A stretch of 64,000 nucleotides of DNA, taken from positions 37,107-101,106 of the forward strand of contig JAHQIW010004750.1 of assembly GCA_019055375.1 (NCBI GenBank), given 5' to 3'. The notes beneath the pieces were generated by a model. That model saw only the letters and a program-made list of their open reading frames with translations, did not search any database and was not told the origin of the DNA. Positions 1 to 12,128 of the stretch are shown one piece after another. The DNA is from Parelaphostrongylus tenuis. Lineage: Eukaryota > Nematoda > Chromadorea > Rhabditida > Metastrongylidae. Both the position numbers and the translations under genes were made by a program. Every line of letters starts with the position of its first letter. Within the stretch, counting starts at the first letter, position 1.

Positions 1-2033
1 AGTACAAGTTAATTTAGCCCGAGCAAAATACTTGACAACGAAAAGCTTTTGCCTTTTTCCATGCTTTCTCTGTTATAAAGATGCTTTCCTAATGAGCAAC
101 TTGTAATGGCCACTTGTTAATTTTCGGACTATATTAAACTGCAACGTAATGAGAAATTGTTGCAATGCAAATGGTTTTCGCTTGAGGATACGAAGTTATA
201 TTGAATCGTTTTTTGTATCGTATCCAGAACAAGAAAAAACTATTCACATACTTCTCATCATAACATCCAATTATGTTGTGTTTAATGGCTCTTACAATAT
301 TCTGGGACCATATTCAGGCAAGCGATGCCCTCAGTCATAACATCGTTTCAGTACTTACGGGTACACGGCTTTGCTGACTCCATGGAGTCTCTATCGAAAA
401 GTCCTCTATGAAAGTTGGCTAGGAGACAAATGAAGTGCCTAGAGCCTTGAGAGTATGCAGTTCAATATGCTCGAGTTCCCGGGTCAAATACGACCGATAT
501 CAATTTGGCCTCTCATCCTTCCGGGGTCAAGGAATTCGCACAAAATTTGTCTGGGTAGCTCTCTCTGATCTTTAGCATGTGAGAAATTCACAGCAGAGGT
601 ATCCGAGGGTTGATATAAACTTTATTGCATTATACAAGTCAAATATAGTTTATTCACATCTCAGAACTTTGCATCCAATGCTTTATGGGGTTTTTCATTT
701 TTATTTTTATTTTATTTAGGGGGCTTTATGGGCATTCTAACATCCGTATAACTTCGAGAGAATAGTAGAGAATAGTCGAACTAAGCAAGTTATACACATT
801 CAAAATGTTCCCCAAAGAATGGCAACGAAAGACAGTAGTTGAACAGCTCTTAATAATTTTATTCATCCATCATCACGTCTTTCAAGAATTTTCATAGATT
901 GCTTCCATTTGTCAAAAGAAAATCATAGACATGGTGTCGCGTGTTTCAAATATGATTGAGCATTCACTACAATTTAATGTTGTTGGCAAAGAGCACAACT
1001 GCTGCTAAATCATCGTCAAGTGGTTACGTTCATATCCCTTAGTTGTACCTTAGAAGTGACTTCAGCACGAAAGCATTTTCGTGAAATCCCAGTGCCGACA
1101 ACGACGGCAGTAGATACCAAAAAGCAAATTCTGGCTTTTTATCACTGAACCACAATAGGCGTAGCAAAATTCGTAATTACAGCCTTCAAAAATGACACTT
1201 GTTCTGATTGATTAGCTTTGAGAGCGAGAGAAGGTTTCTTTTTCCTTTTTCTCTTAACTATTTTTCTAGAGGCAGCTTCGAAACGCATTTATCACCAAGG
1301 TATTCAGTCCATGATGAACACTGAAATGGTGTCGCCCTTTCTGGATGGAGTTTACCTGTGCATTACACTTGCTGTTGCATACCATGTCAAATCATTTACT
1401 TCTTTAAGAGAGCAATAATCGCTGTCTTCTTAGTTGGCATCTCTTCATTGGTGCATATCGAAGACTAGATTTGTGCAAAGCAGTTTACATTGGGAACTTA
1501 CTTCTTGCTGCTGAAGTGAAGTATAGAGACTATAGCTTCGTATGCTCTCAAGTAAGACGAATTTGGCTTACTAAACGGCACTTCACCGTTCAGTTGAGCA
1601 GTGACAAAATTCGCTGTCGTGACAGGAATTGATGCCGTCCTGAGCGAACCGAATACGTGGTCAATGACGATTGTAAAACCACAGATCGACTACAAATACA
1701 GGAACTGAAGCGACATTTGAAGACGCATTGTCTAGCAGGTAACTAATCAAACGTTAACAATCAATTACCTAAGTTTCATAACTCCATATTTATCTAATAC
1801 TTAGGCAATTTAGCAGGAAATCTCCACATTTTTTGCAATTGCTATTATTTACAGCCAGACCAAATTGACTCGGCATCGATACGCGGTAATTGGTACCAAT
1901 TTCACATTCCGTAGTTTACGACATCATTTACAAATTGCACGAATGTTCGGTAAATAGTCACTGAGTTCAAATAGAAGAAGAGAGGATGACTGATAAATTT
2001 TTGGTCAGCACTGGTTTGAACAAAGCATCATAT
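1..2033. other. No gene recognised
   Basis: AT-rich DNA in which the open frames are short and lack convincing splice sites or family motifs. The stretch around 500-560 has a loose likeness to the middle of the tRNA-derived SINE described at 14298 (a CCTTCCGGGGTC-like string followed by TTGTCTGGG), but it is too diverged to call. Confidence 0.5.
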
Positions 2034-2171
2034 ACAGGGTGCGGGAGAAGTTCTAATAATTTTGCATTTTGCCAATTTTGGCATTGATATAATGTTTTTC
2101 ACTAATTCCGATTATATCTTTGGTTCGCTATATTTTTTATTCACTTGTCTATTTTCAGCTGTGCATAAGTT

Positions 2172-5100
2172 ATGGATCGTAAAGATGAACTCATCGCAGT
2201 AGTTGAGTTGCACAAGACGAGAATGAAAACGGCCAACATTGTTAAGATATTGAGCTCAATCCAGCAAGTGTGTATAGAGCTGTGAAATGTTTCAAAGAGA
2301 TTGGAGCGATTGAGAAACATCCTCGTGAGGTCGTTCAACCATATCGCCTACTTCGGAAAACATTCAGAAGAGCCGTTGCCAAGTTCAGCGAAATCCCGAG
2401 CGTTCGATGTGCAAAATGGCTCGGGAAGCTCGGAATCACCAAATAGAGAACGAGACATTGTCAAAAATAAGCTGAGGCTGCGAAGCAACATGGTCGCTCA
2501 TGTTCAATTTCAGCGCAAAAAGATGAAGGGAAAATGGCTTTCAAAGGTTCGCAAAATGATTTGTGTGGTGACTGGTGCTCGTTTGTCGAAGGTGCTCTTT
2601 CATACGGATGAGAAGATACTCACTATCGAACCAATCTACAATCGTCAGAATCGGAGTCAGTTTCTGTTATCAGATGTCCGCAATACCAAAGACCATGGGC
2701 TGCAGTAATTTTCGGGCCTCTGTAATAGTTTACCGGGCCCATTTGCGCCACAGTTAAGACGCCGTTGGCCTTTATCGACAGAAAGTCAAAATCAACGCTG
2801 CCGGCCGTCAGCAGCAAGTTTCACGAAGCGCATTGGTGCCTTGAACTAAACAACACTTTGGCGCCGACGGATTTACGCTTCAGCAGGACTGAGCTCCTAC
2901 GCAATAGGCAGAATCAGGGATAGTCATCTGTCAAGAGCTGTTTTCAGGCTTTTGGGGCTTTTGGAGCACATTTGGCCGTCAAGCTTGCCACATAATTCAG
3001 TAGATTACTCCCTGTGGTCGATCCGTTCATCATCGAGTGACTCGAGCGGGCACTGACAATACTTCGATTTTTCTTTACTACATGCAGGAGTAACGCGTGT
3101 GTCCTCTGCTCTCTAGAAACTCGTTGGGTACCATATCTTTCTTCTAGGCTTTTCATGAAAAAAGTTGAACATTGGGTCGATGGTCTTCCTGTGGAGCGCT
3201 TGACATCCCGAGGAATCCAGCCGGTTATGGCTCTCGTAGCATCGGTTGCCGTTCAAGTGCATCACTTGTTCGGACCATCCTATTTTCGATATGTTGGCGT
3301 ATAAAACGGCGCCTTTGGTCTTCAATCGCTGACGTAGGTCAAGACTTCGAATTCTTTCTACTATTTTCGAGATACGGGATACTCGTAGCATCGACCTTTC
3401 GACTCGCGTTCAATAACGCCAAATGATCTTCCATCTTGCTTACGTAGCGATCAGGTGCCTACTGCATATGTTAGGGCAGAGATTACCGTTGGATCGCTTA
3501 GGTGAGCATTGAGTCTGATGTTCTACGTCCTCGATGTTTTTTAACACTCTCCAAGCCATTCCTTTTCTCGCCTCAGCTCTGGGGCTACGTGTTCATCATG
3601 CTGATTTCACAACCTAGATAGACGTAAGTGAAGCATTCTCAAACACTGCCTCGTTGAAGATAAATGGGATATGAAACACATCCGTTTCTCATAAAAATCA
3701 CCTTTGTAAATTTAGACGGAGACCAACATTCCCATGGGCACTGTCGAAGCTGATCAACATTCGTCCCCGTCTGACTGATGCTCGATGTTCTGAGAACGAA
3801 ATTATCAGCGAAGCAAAGATGATTCAATAGTAAGCCGTCAATTTTCACTCCTATGTCGTCTCATCGTGGTGCTGACATGTAATTTCGGAGGGTGGGGGTA
3901 AACAATTTTGGCGGGATTGTGTCACCCTGCCCAACCTTTCTTCTTACGTTGGTAGTAATATCGTTATATAATGGTGTTATTTTGGTTGCGAAATCTTTAT
4001 ATAGCTCACGAATGATCGTCATGTATCGAGTGTGGGCTGTGGTTGTCCAGATCCTCTATGACTGCTTCTATTTCTACTGAATCAAAGGCTTTATTCGAAT
4101 TGATAAAAATGGGACAGAGCGCTCTCTTGTACTTTCGTGAAACTTCAATGAGTCTTGTGATCGTGTGGGAATGGTCTGTGATACTGAATCCTTTTCAAAA
4201 TACTTTTCATGTCCCCAACAATGAAATCGAAGAATGTATCGTCCTCTTCAGAAAACTTACCAAGGTCCATATAGAACGCTTCCTTCGTCTTCGTCATAGC
4301 TTGATATTGGTGTGTAAGCAACGAGAACGGTCAAAGCCGGCATTGATTTATATCCTTTCAGCCACAATCGCCCGATCTAGGTTGCTAGCTGTTCAAATGA
4401 ATCTGTTTATGGCCATATTCGATTTCACGAAAACGCCAACGTTCCCTGCATCTCTGCGATCGCATGATCCAAGAAACGATTGTCTTCGGTGTCATGAAGA
4501 GCGTGAAATATGAGACGTCCTCTCGCCTCAGCCAGGCCAGTTACGTTGTACCTAATTCTTCGTGCGCATCAATGGATCCTCCACAGCGGACTTAAATGCA
4601 AGTATTCGTGCGTTATAGGTAGCAATGTCACTTTGTTCCGTTCCGATTTTGCTCGGTTTGGTTCTAGGATTTTGGCAGCCTCTCCGTACTCGTCTCACCA
4701 GGTCTGCGGTACTGAGGGCTCTTTCGGGGTCGGAGTAATAAGGCTAATTTTTATTGCTGTTTCTAGCGCTTTTGATACGTGAAGTGTGGCTTACTAGGTT
4801 CTAAACGTGGGATCTTGGTGCTCACAAGTAGCTTGTAGGTCTTTCGCGGAGATGCGGGAGGTGCCTATTTGTTGGAAGTGACTCCTAACCGCCTCCCATG
4901 TACTTTCCAGCCGCTTGATTGTAGGCTTCTGGCTGGCTTGACTCGTAGAAATAGAGTTTTGTCAAATCGGAGCTGTAAAAAAAGGGAGCTGCCTGTCCCA
5001 CATCTAAGAACGCGTCATAGGCCTTCGCGATTAACCAAGCTCTGGGATCCCTCAAGGAGGGAGATCGGTGAGTATGATCCATATCGAAGGAAAAAGTCTC

Positions 5101-5256
5101 GACTGGTCGCTGCAATACTGTAGACGCGCTAAGAATGGATCTGACACGCGCTTGATACGAACTTACGGTGGAAACATGTGCGAAACATATTAGATCGTTA
5201 GAAAACTCCGCAATAGACTTCGTAGATGCATAGAAGCCAAAGGAGGTAATTTAAAG
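2172..5256 (+). pseudogene. Mariner/Tc1 transposase remnant, interrupted
   Basis: The ATG at 2172 opens a frame starting MDRKDELIAVVELHK, an N-terminal helix-turn-helix start. It soon needs frame changes. The downstream string NPASVYRAVKCFKEIGAIEK is the usual DNA-binding segment. The first catalytic aspartate lies in HTDEKILTIE near 2605. The second is in QQD near 2882, followed by TGA where a Trp codon is expected. The third region reads VDYSLWSIR near 3010. The frame is then cut by the RTE and resumes at 5195 as RKLRNRLRRCIEAKGG, the conserved C-terminus. Stops, frameshifts and the insertion make it inactive. Cut-and-paste transposition is known for the family; which subfamily this is (DD34D or DD37D) cannot be fixed by eye. 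Confidence 0.8.
3026..5080 (-). mobile_element. RTE non-LTR retrotransposon, internally deleted (copy A)
   Basis: Read on the minus strand, this matches RTE copies B (44145-45555) and C (46537-49870) from the 5' leader near 5075 to the 3' tail near 3026. The endonuclease part (about 4225-4560) joins directly to the reverse-transcriptase part near 4215-4225, so roughly 1.2 kb between the endonuclease core and the start of the RT is missing. The RT active-site motif reads FADN (3801-3812) instead of FADD, and several frames are broken. It is a dead copy. Copies B and C allow the deletion to be placed. The insertion sits inside the mariner-type element at 2034-5404. Confidence 0.85.
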
Positions 5257-5464
5257 AAATTGAAATAGGCCTTTCTGTTTATCATCATGCTGTTAATCTG
5301 CTGAACCTAAGCACTCCATCAGCTGAATAATTTTGTTTGTTTATGCAGCATTTTTTTACTGCTAAAATGACTAAAAAAATTATCAGAAATCTTCTCGCAC
5401 CCTGCATTTACTATACATATGTTTACATAAAATCATTTACACATGTACATGCTTATGTATATAT

Positions 5465-5660
5465 GCTCACCAAGCTTTCCATACCTCCGTAGTAGGTAAA
5501 TTAATACTAGACATGTCTGGAAGGATAAGCAGCACTGACTCGTTACAGCCTCAGGCCACCGAGGGTCATTTTAGAGGCCAGACATGCATTCAATTATGTC
5601 AAACAAAAACCAAAAATTAAAGGCACATGGATGGCGCATCTCTCAGGGATCGATAAACTC
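5465..5660 (+). repeat. tRNA-derived SINE, 3' part
   Basis: From GCTCACCAAGC at 5468 onward this follows the SINE best seen at 14298-14597: GGATAAGCAGCACTGACTC, then AGGCCAGACATGCATTCAAT, then TCTCAGGGATCGAT. The promoter-bearing 5' head is absent or too decayed to see. Confidence 0.7.
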
Positions 5661-7202
5661 CGAAAGTTTTGTCGTTGATGAATACTAGGATATCCCAAAT
5701 TCATTGACGATGCTCTTCGTATTACTGCCCGAGATGCGGATGACTCAAAGCACTTTCGATGAAATCGCTTATCGTAATTGAACAAAAATGATTGGCTTTC
5801 CACTAAAGTGGTCAGGAAGTGAAACCGGATCGTAATCAGTGCAAAATGGCTCATAGATGCTGAATAAGCTATGTGAGATCTTTATAATCCTTCGAGAAAG
5901 TTGACCCTGCACGCACGACTATTTTCTAACGACTTCTTTTGAACAAACTGTTTCACTCCGGTTTAAAGCGTAGTGTGATCGATGGATAAGAGGTGAGCTT
6001 TATTGGCGCAGGTTGAATGCAGATCTGACCTATATAATAACTTATAGTTGCCTACGGATGTGCCAAATTAGTGTTTCTATACTCCTGAACTGACTTTTTG
6101 GGATAGTCCCTCTAATTCCTGAGCTACTCGCGTCAGTAATATCAGGTTGCATGTAGGAAATGCATCTCAGTGAGCTTGGCAAGCTATTCATACGCATCTT
6201 ACCGTAAGGAAAAAAGCGACATTGAGGACTTGTATCAGAGATGTGTTACCTTACATATCACTTGAGCGATTCTGACCAAGGGCAAAGACGACAGATTTTA
6301 GTGGTGCTCACCACAACTACAAAGTGATTGATGACGATGATGGTTCAGAAAGCAAAGAGATCGTGAAATATTTCTACGGTTCGCATCTAGGGGTACTTCT
6401 GGATTCGGTTTATCCTATTACTCTAAAAACCACCACATTTTGACACAGTTCAGAACATACCTTTACAAAATTGTTAGTCCGATATATTTATCAGTTAGCT
6501 GATATGTGCCGTCAGTGAACGATGATACGAAGCTGGGTCCTAACCATAAGGATATGTCAAAAAAGGCTGAAAGTTGAAGATTTCTAAAGTTGCAAATCAA
6601 CAATAAATGTCTAATGAATTTATTGCATGATGCACAAAATCGAGAACAGGAAGATGTGAAATGATTTTCTTAAACTATCACAGAATGAACTTGAAGTATG
6701 TGACCAAATAATTCGTTTCGAAGTTGAAAGATAATTAAAAAAGAGACTGGAAACTGGGATTACTCGAGCGTCTGAAATATATTTGTAAAGGGTTGAACAA
6801 AAACTTAGACATGTTACGGTGTGATTTTGCATACGATGTATCGACAAATCTTAACGGATGGGTTATGCCGACTTGTTGAGGGAATGAACCCTCAACTGTT
6901 CGAGAATCTCAGTGTGTGACGCGCTGTCGTGATGTTCACGACATGCCTCTCTGGTTAAATCCTAGGTAAATGGGAAAGGTGTGGAATAATTGGGAAAGAA
7001 AAATCATACTGGTAAATTTTTCATCGTCTGCCAGTGCATTAATGTAACAGTGATCTCGAACATCTATGTATTATTCAGCTGTAACAACTTATAGTCTTCA
7101 GACTATGATTTTTCTACAATTCAAGCCTTACCCAAAGCAGAAAGCACTAGAGCCGCAGAGGGTTTGTGTGCTTTTCGTTTTGCTAATATCTAAACCAAGA
7201 TA
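5661..7202. other. No gene recognised
   Basis: No family could be named. A short plus-strand frame near 6280-6440 includes NYKVIDDDDGSESKEIVKYF and has a coding-like look, but it has no start, clear splice borders or recognised homologue. It is noted only as a possible relic. Confidence 0.35.
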
Positions 7203-7486
7203 AGGGATGAAGCTCTTGGTGTTGATCCATCTTTGAGGAAAGCGTCATGCGTTTATGTTCAATTTCTAACTTCGTTTAATGTGATTGAATACATATCTAG
7301 CCGTTACAGTGACTCGCAATGGCCTCCCGCTGCACCGAATTAGTGCTGCTTATCCTCCCAGACGAGTCTGGTATCAGTTTACGGACCCCGAAGGGATGGA
7401 TGGCCTGGTGAGCCAAGAGCATGAGATCGAACTACTGATCTCGTGTCCGGTGCAGAGCAGCTCTAACCGCAATACCATATGCGCTC
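7203..7486 (-). repeat. tRNA-derived SINE, near full length
   Basis: The reverse complement of the family at 14298-14597 can be followed along the whole element. The 3' end (TTGATCCATCTTTGAGG) is near 7220, the middle (CTGCTTATCCTCCCAGACGA) near 7348, and the tRNA-like head (GCGCTCCTCCAAGCC, reversed) near 7480. It is about 15-20% diverged by eye, with small indels. Confidence 0.8.
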
Positions 7487-8083
7487 CTCCAAGCCTACAT
7501 GTGGCTAAATTCCACATCATGTCCTGTCATGAAGAACGAAAAGGTAGTGAATAAATTTCAAAAATGATAAAAAGTAGATTTGAAACGCAGAAGTGTTACG
7601 CTCGATTTAATATTGAAGTGCTTTCGTTTTCTTGGAACATCAATGACTGGGCATGAGGCAAGCTTGAATTGGCCGCTTGGACTACTTGGACCACCCGACG
7701 GAATTCACAGCCGTTTTTTGCACCGTGTTTTTGAACTTCTATAATCGGCAATGGCTCTTTGGCGGTTTCTGCGTATATGGGAACGATAGTGGGCGATGTG
7801 GTCGGCTAACTCCTAAAGTTTAACGGCCGTCTTCATATTAGTTTCAAACGATTCACGACATTTTTTAATCTTAGAGGAAAGGAAAATCAATGTGAACTAT
7901 AAATCTCGTCCATGATAGTTTTTATCGTATTAGAACAGCAATGAGCCAAACTCACTCATATATAATGAAGTGTTTTCAATAGACCGTGTTTGATGTTTCT
8001 CACCTTGCGAAGAGTCATATTTAATATTCTTTAACATCATTAACGAAATGTCTCTTCAAATTACAACCATGAATAGGGGTTCG

Positions 8084-8160
8084 TGTGGCGCAGTGTTTAG
8101 AGGTATCCTCTAACACATAAGTTAGTCCTTGGCTCGATCCCGCGTCCGGGAATTGTGTAT
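8084..8160 (+). repeat. SINE head fragment (tRNA-like)
   Basis: The string CGTGTGGCGCAGTGTTTAGAGG followed by TTGGCTCGATCCCGCG resembles the pol III A-box and B-box head of the SINE at 14298. No SINE body follows, so this is either a truncated copy or an independent tRNA relic. Confidence 0.5.
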
Positions 8161-11099
8161 TCTCATGGACTAACTACCGCTCAAAGCTTTACCTATCTTA
8201 CATTGATACTCACTAAAAAACATTACTCTCATTAGCAAGCTAATAGTGAATACTTCCTTGAAAGTTTGCTCCATAGGTCCGTTCCCGGTAATTTGCTTTT
8301 GATATTTGCAGTATTCAATATCCAAAAATGAGTACAGCTCCGTTACAGAAAACAATATGAACGAGGAGACTGCAAAGAGTTCTGTGCGCTTATTCTACAG
8401 GGCTTCTCTTTTGCGTTAACGATTCGCTGCTTTTTAATGTGCATTAAAAATTCTAATATCGACAACGATGTCGATTTTTTTACTCGGTACATTCTCTCAG
8501 ATTTTAGAAGATTGATGCATTGGTAAAAATAACGCATACTTTCAGTATGAATGGAAAACAAACAAGTTTACAAATAGTAAGAAACGATTCTATGGACGAC
8601 AATGACAAGTACAATCATCAGAAAATCGGCGTTCGTTCAAAAATGCCTTCAAACAACACTGAATAGAAAATCGGCGAACTCATTTCAAGTTATTTAATGT
8701 TCGTTGCGCGTTCCAGTGATCCCATTTTGAGGCACACGACGGCGACAGTGACGGCGAAGTACGGTTCGGTCGTTCATTCATTGGAACGCCGGACTACTGC
8801 GTTCTCATCGGAACAATTCACTCTAATCGATTCGCCGATTTTCAAACGACATCAAACCCTATTTTTTTGCAAAGTGACGATCATCCCAAAGACCAAAGGG
8901 AAACAAATGATCGATGAATTTCGCCACAATAGCACCACGAAAACATTTAAAGATTTGAAGACCTAACTGCTGACATCGAGCAAAGCCGACGCGCCGTGAC
9001 CGGCAAGCAGAAACCATACAAGGGTGACTATTCTGATCAAAGTATTCATAGGGGGAGAACGATGTCCACTAAACCGTATAACTTTCGAAATATATCAATC
9101 TAGGTGCAGTATTATGAACAGGCTTTTCACGCGATCCGATAAAGTGAAAAATATTATAATAAATGCGATTCTACTCTCAAATTTGTGAGCTGATACCTGT
9201 GTCAGCCCTTTATCGAAAGCTTCCAAGTTTGGAAACTAGTTAACATGAAGAAATTAATGTCTAAGGGTAATTCACTAATACTTATGGGGCACTAAAAATT
9301 AGCAATAAAAGCAAAAATTCACAAAGTTGAGAAATTTTTAGGGAATTTTCTTCTTCACGGCACTTTCCCATATACTGAGCCAGTATATGCCAGATTCATT
9401 CCAGTAACTACGTCCGTAAGATTTCTAATTTTCCCATGAAAATGTGAACCATGCACTCGGAATTTTGAGCCGTTTGGTCTAGAAACTCAGTATTTGTTCC
9501 TCAGTATTCGTATTTGGGTGAAGCTATATGGATATGTGGTTCGGGTAGTCAAGCTTCAAAGTTAGAAATTGCACTTCTCAGTTGAAGTGGCTCTGCGAGT
9601 AATGAAGCCTTGCAGTACGTTTCAAAACCTAGAAATGCATAACGGCTACGGTTGATCGGAAGCCGCCTTAGATCAGGCTCATCCACCTGATCTTTGAGAA
9701 TTTAAAGGAGCACCAGAATGGCTTTATTAGATGCTGCAATGCTTCAGAGTTCCTCAGTGGGCTCCACTCGCCTAAGGATATTAACGCCATTGTAGTTTTT
9801 GTCTGAAACCTTTTAAAGGAAGTCCACACTATACTATCAAAATTGTTGGCTTTTCTTCTGAGCGCTTACAATGCTATAAAACTCAGGGTAAAGCACTTAT
9901 GCGTAAACGCTGTTGTTAAAATGAATAACACAGCCTGCCCACCTTGTCATCGATATGCCGACGTATGTTTGCGCGCTCCCAATGTTTGGATCTCTCGTGC
10001 TGATACTACTGATCCCTTTTTTGTTTTGTGAATGATCATATTTCAAACACCACTTTTTCGCTATGTCAGATTAGCCTTCAGGGGCGCAGCGTGGCAGCTA
10101 AGGCAGAAAAAATCGTGGTACGAGAAATTTCAACATTAAATCAAGTGCCCTCTGTAATTTCATCAAATCTGAATACAATTGTGAGCAACTCCTAAAGTGC
10201 GAATTTCCATATACTCGGCAAGTCTCTCATCATGTTACCTTCCTGAATTTACAGATGTACATGGAATATCCGCCATTGTTCGCATTCTGCTGAACCTAGA
10301 TGCAGGGGCTAAAACGAGTCCATTTTCGTAGATAAGAAATGGATTGACAAAAAGCGCTCACTTACTACACAATCACATGATTTTGCATTCCGTAAATTCT
10401 AGTGAGTTGTAAAAAGGATATTCTGATATAAATTATTTAATTTCAATATCCTTTCGCTCAATACAATATTTGAAGTCAGCGTAATGATTAGAAATTACAG
10501 AACAGTAGATAGTTTTTGTCAAACATGATATTTCAAATTGCAAGCGATGTCAGTTTAACTAATTCGAATCGCTCTGAGCGCAGTGAATTCAACTGCCGCT
10601 TCGGAAGAGAACAAATTGTCGTTAACTGAGAAGAAATTTTCCTTCGTTTCAAAATAAATTCATAGATTCTTTTTAATATTCGCTCTACGAATAACTCTAC
10701 CCACTCATATGTTTATGCTGTGTATAAAATTTCTATGTGTGAAGAAGACTCCCAGTCTGAAACGCAATCTTCTTTTTGCCGCTATAGTGTACTAAAAAGG
10801 CCTTTTCGAGAAGCAAGCCTAACACCAGAATTCGTTTTTCAAGATATCGAAATGTTGCTAAAGTCTAGTGGTAAACCATCCACAGACCCAAACCGCGCTA
10901 AAAATGCGCGTCGAAGGTGAAGCGTAATATTCTCTTTACTGCTACAGCGCACTAAAAATACTTCTGAAGAAGGAAGAGCACTATTGGAACTTCCGTTTCT
11001 GAAGCTATCAAATGATTTTTAGAACTGTAGTGGCAATGCTCCGCGCAGTGAAAAAGGTCTCTGAATATCCATGTTGCTGAGTGATATGCAAAACTTAAA
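8161..11099. other. No gene recognised
   Basis: A frame at 8697-8966 (89 codons) and one at 10720-10920 are within the length expected by chance in DNA of this composition. The 10740-11010 stretch contains two related copies of a short motif (CTACAGCGCACTAAAAA type) that recurs near 31770 and 55915, so it is repeat-derived. Confidence 0.4.
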
Positions 11100-11270
11100 A
11101 GGTCGGACGGGACTCGAACCCACATTTCACCTTTTCTAAGGCTATCGATACAATTGTGTCGCAGAAAGAGTGATGGCAGAACGAGTGACGGTAGCGCAAT
11201 GGTTAACACCAGCCCCCGGAAAGGGCGAAATGAAAGTTTAAATCCTCCCGACTTTTGTTACCTTCGCATA
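11100..11270. repeat. tRNA-like foldback repeat
   Basis: The minus strand of 11100-11125 reads GGGTTCGAGTCCCGTC, a textbook pol III B-box. The plus strand at 11193 reads GGTAGCGCAATGGTTAAC, an A-box-like string, followed by a weaker B-box near 11240. The two tRNA-like halves point away from a shared centre. The same architecture is clearer at 55219-55378. It is not a functional tRNA: no cloverleaf can be closed. Confidence 0.55.
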
Positions 11271-11513
11271 TCACCCAGTAATACTGTATATGTATAACAT
11301 CATATCACTGCTAAAGGGGGTAATAAAAAAGAATTTCGATTTGCAACTGATCATGCACCAAACCTGGTACACTTCGTTCTAATTGATCAATTGCAAAAAT
11401 ATGTTGTCGCTCACACAATGGGCTTAGAGGTAAGACAGGAACCTAGAAGGCGTTGTGGCACTTATATGTTGGGAGGCGACTAATGTTTAGGCTTATCTGA
11501 TTCGCTGCACATG

Positions 11514-12128
11514 AAGTTTTCATAGGGTTGTTAGTAATTATCAGAAAGATTAAACCTCTGGTTAGAATTCTACGGTGCCAGTTTTGAAAACAGTCTTTTA
11601 TAACACTGTAGCATCTAGAACAAGAATTTGCTCCACGGTCAGCATTTGGCTTCATTTTTATAAGTCGCTAGAAGCACGAGAAGCATATCACCTTGTAGAG
11701 GATTTTTTGTGCTTAAGAAATTTGCGTTTTTATTTAAAGTTTCTGTCGAAGCTGTGAAGAATTTCCAATTGATTAACAGTATTCCAAACGCGATCTCGCG
11801 TCGTGAGTTCGACAGTGTTCTACCACACTATGTGTTAAAACGGCAGCAACTATTGTTATTTTACTGAGAATTTTACACGGCATCGACAGAAGCTCTAGAT
11901 AAGAACGCATGATTATGATACTACGGAAAATCCTCTACACAAGGATATTCTTTTCGGGCTTCCAACGATTTACATTCGCGGTAAAAATGAGAGCCAAAGG
12001 CAGTGAGAAGCAAAATTTTACTCCGGACGCTACAGAGTTTTGAAAGAGTGTCTTGAAAAACCGGCAACGTAGAGCTGTAACCAGAGATTTAACCTTGTTA
12101 ATAATCACTAACACTCATATGAAAACTT
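11514..12128. mobile_element. Foldback element with ~230-bp inverted repeats
   Basis: The left end AAGTTTTCATAGGGTTGTTA and the right end, read reversed as AAGTTTTCATATGAGTGTTA, start long imperfect inverted repeats. They continue inward through CTCTGGTTAG/CTCTGGTTAC, GCCAGTTTT/GCCGGTTTT, CTGTAGC and TGTAGAGGATTTT for about 230 bases per arm. No transposase is encoded, so this is a non-autonomous (MITE or foldback) element. Related copies lie at 13410-13520, 23195-24330 and 59000-59330. Confidence 0.75.

Larger units (their letters stand above)
2034..5404 (+). mobile_element. Tc1/mariner-type DNA transposon split by a nested RTE insertion
   Basis: The left end at 2036 reads CAGGGTGCGGGAGAAG and the right end, read on the minus strand from 5404, begins CAGGGTGCGAGAAG. 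The match continues to about 29 bases with few differences, so these are terminal inverted repeats. The left flank is TA, the usual mariner target. The right flank is CA, probably a decayed TA. Inside lies a transposase remnant (2172-3024 and about 5175-5256). The 2 kb between those parts is an unrelated RTE retrotransposon on the minus strand. Without that insert the element would be about 1.3 kb, the normal size for the group. The RTE therefore landed in an already resident DNA transposon. Confidence 0.85.

Noticed and set aside
11100..11270. Functional tRNA gene
   Set aside because: A-box and B-box strings exist but acceptor and anticodon stems do not close; it is a repeat.
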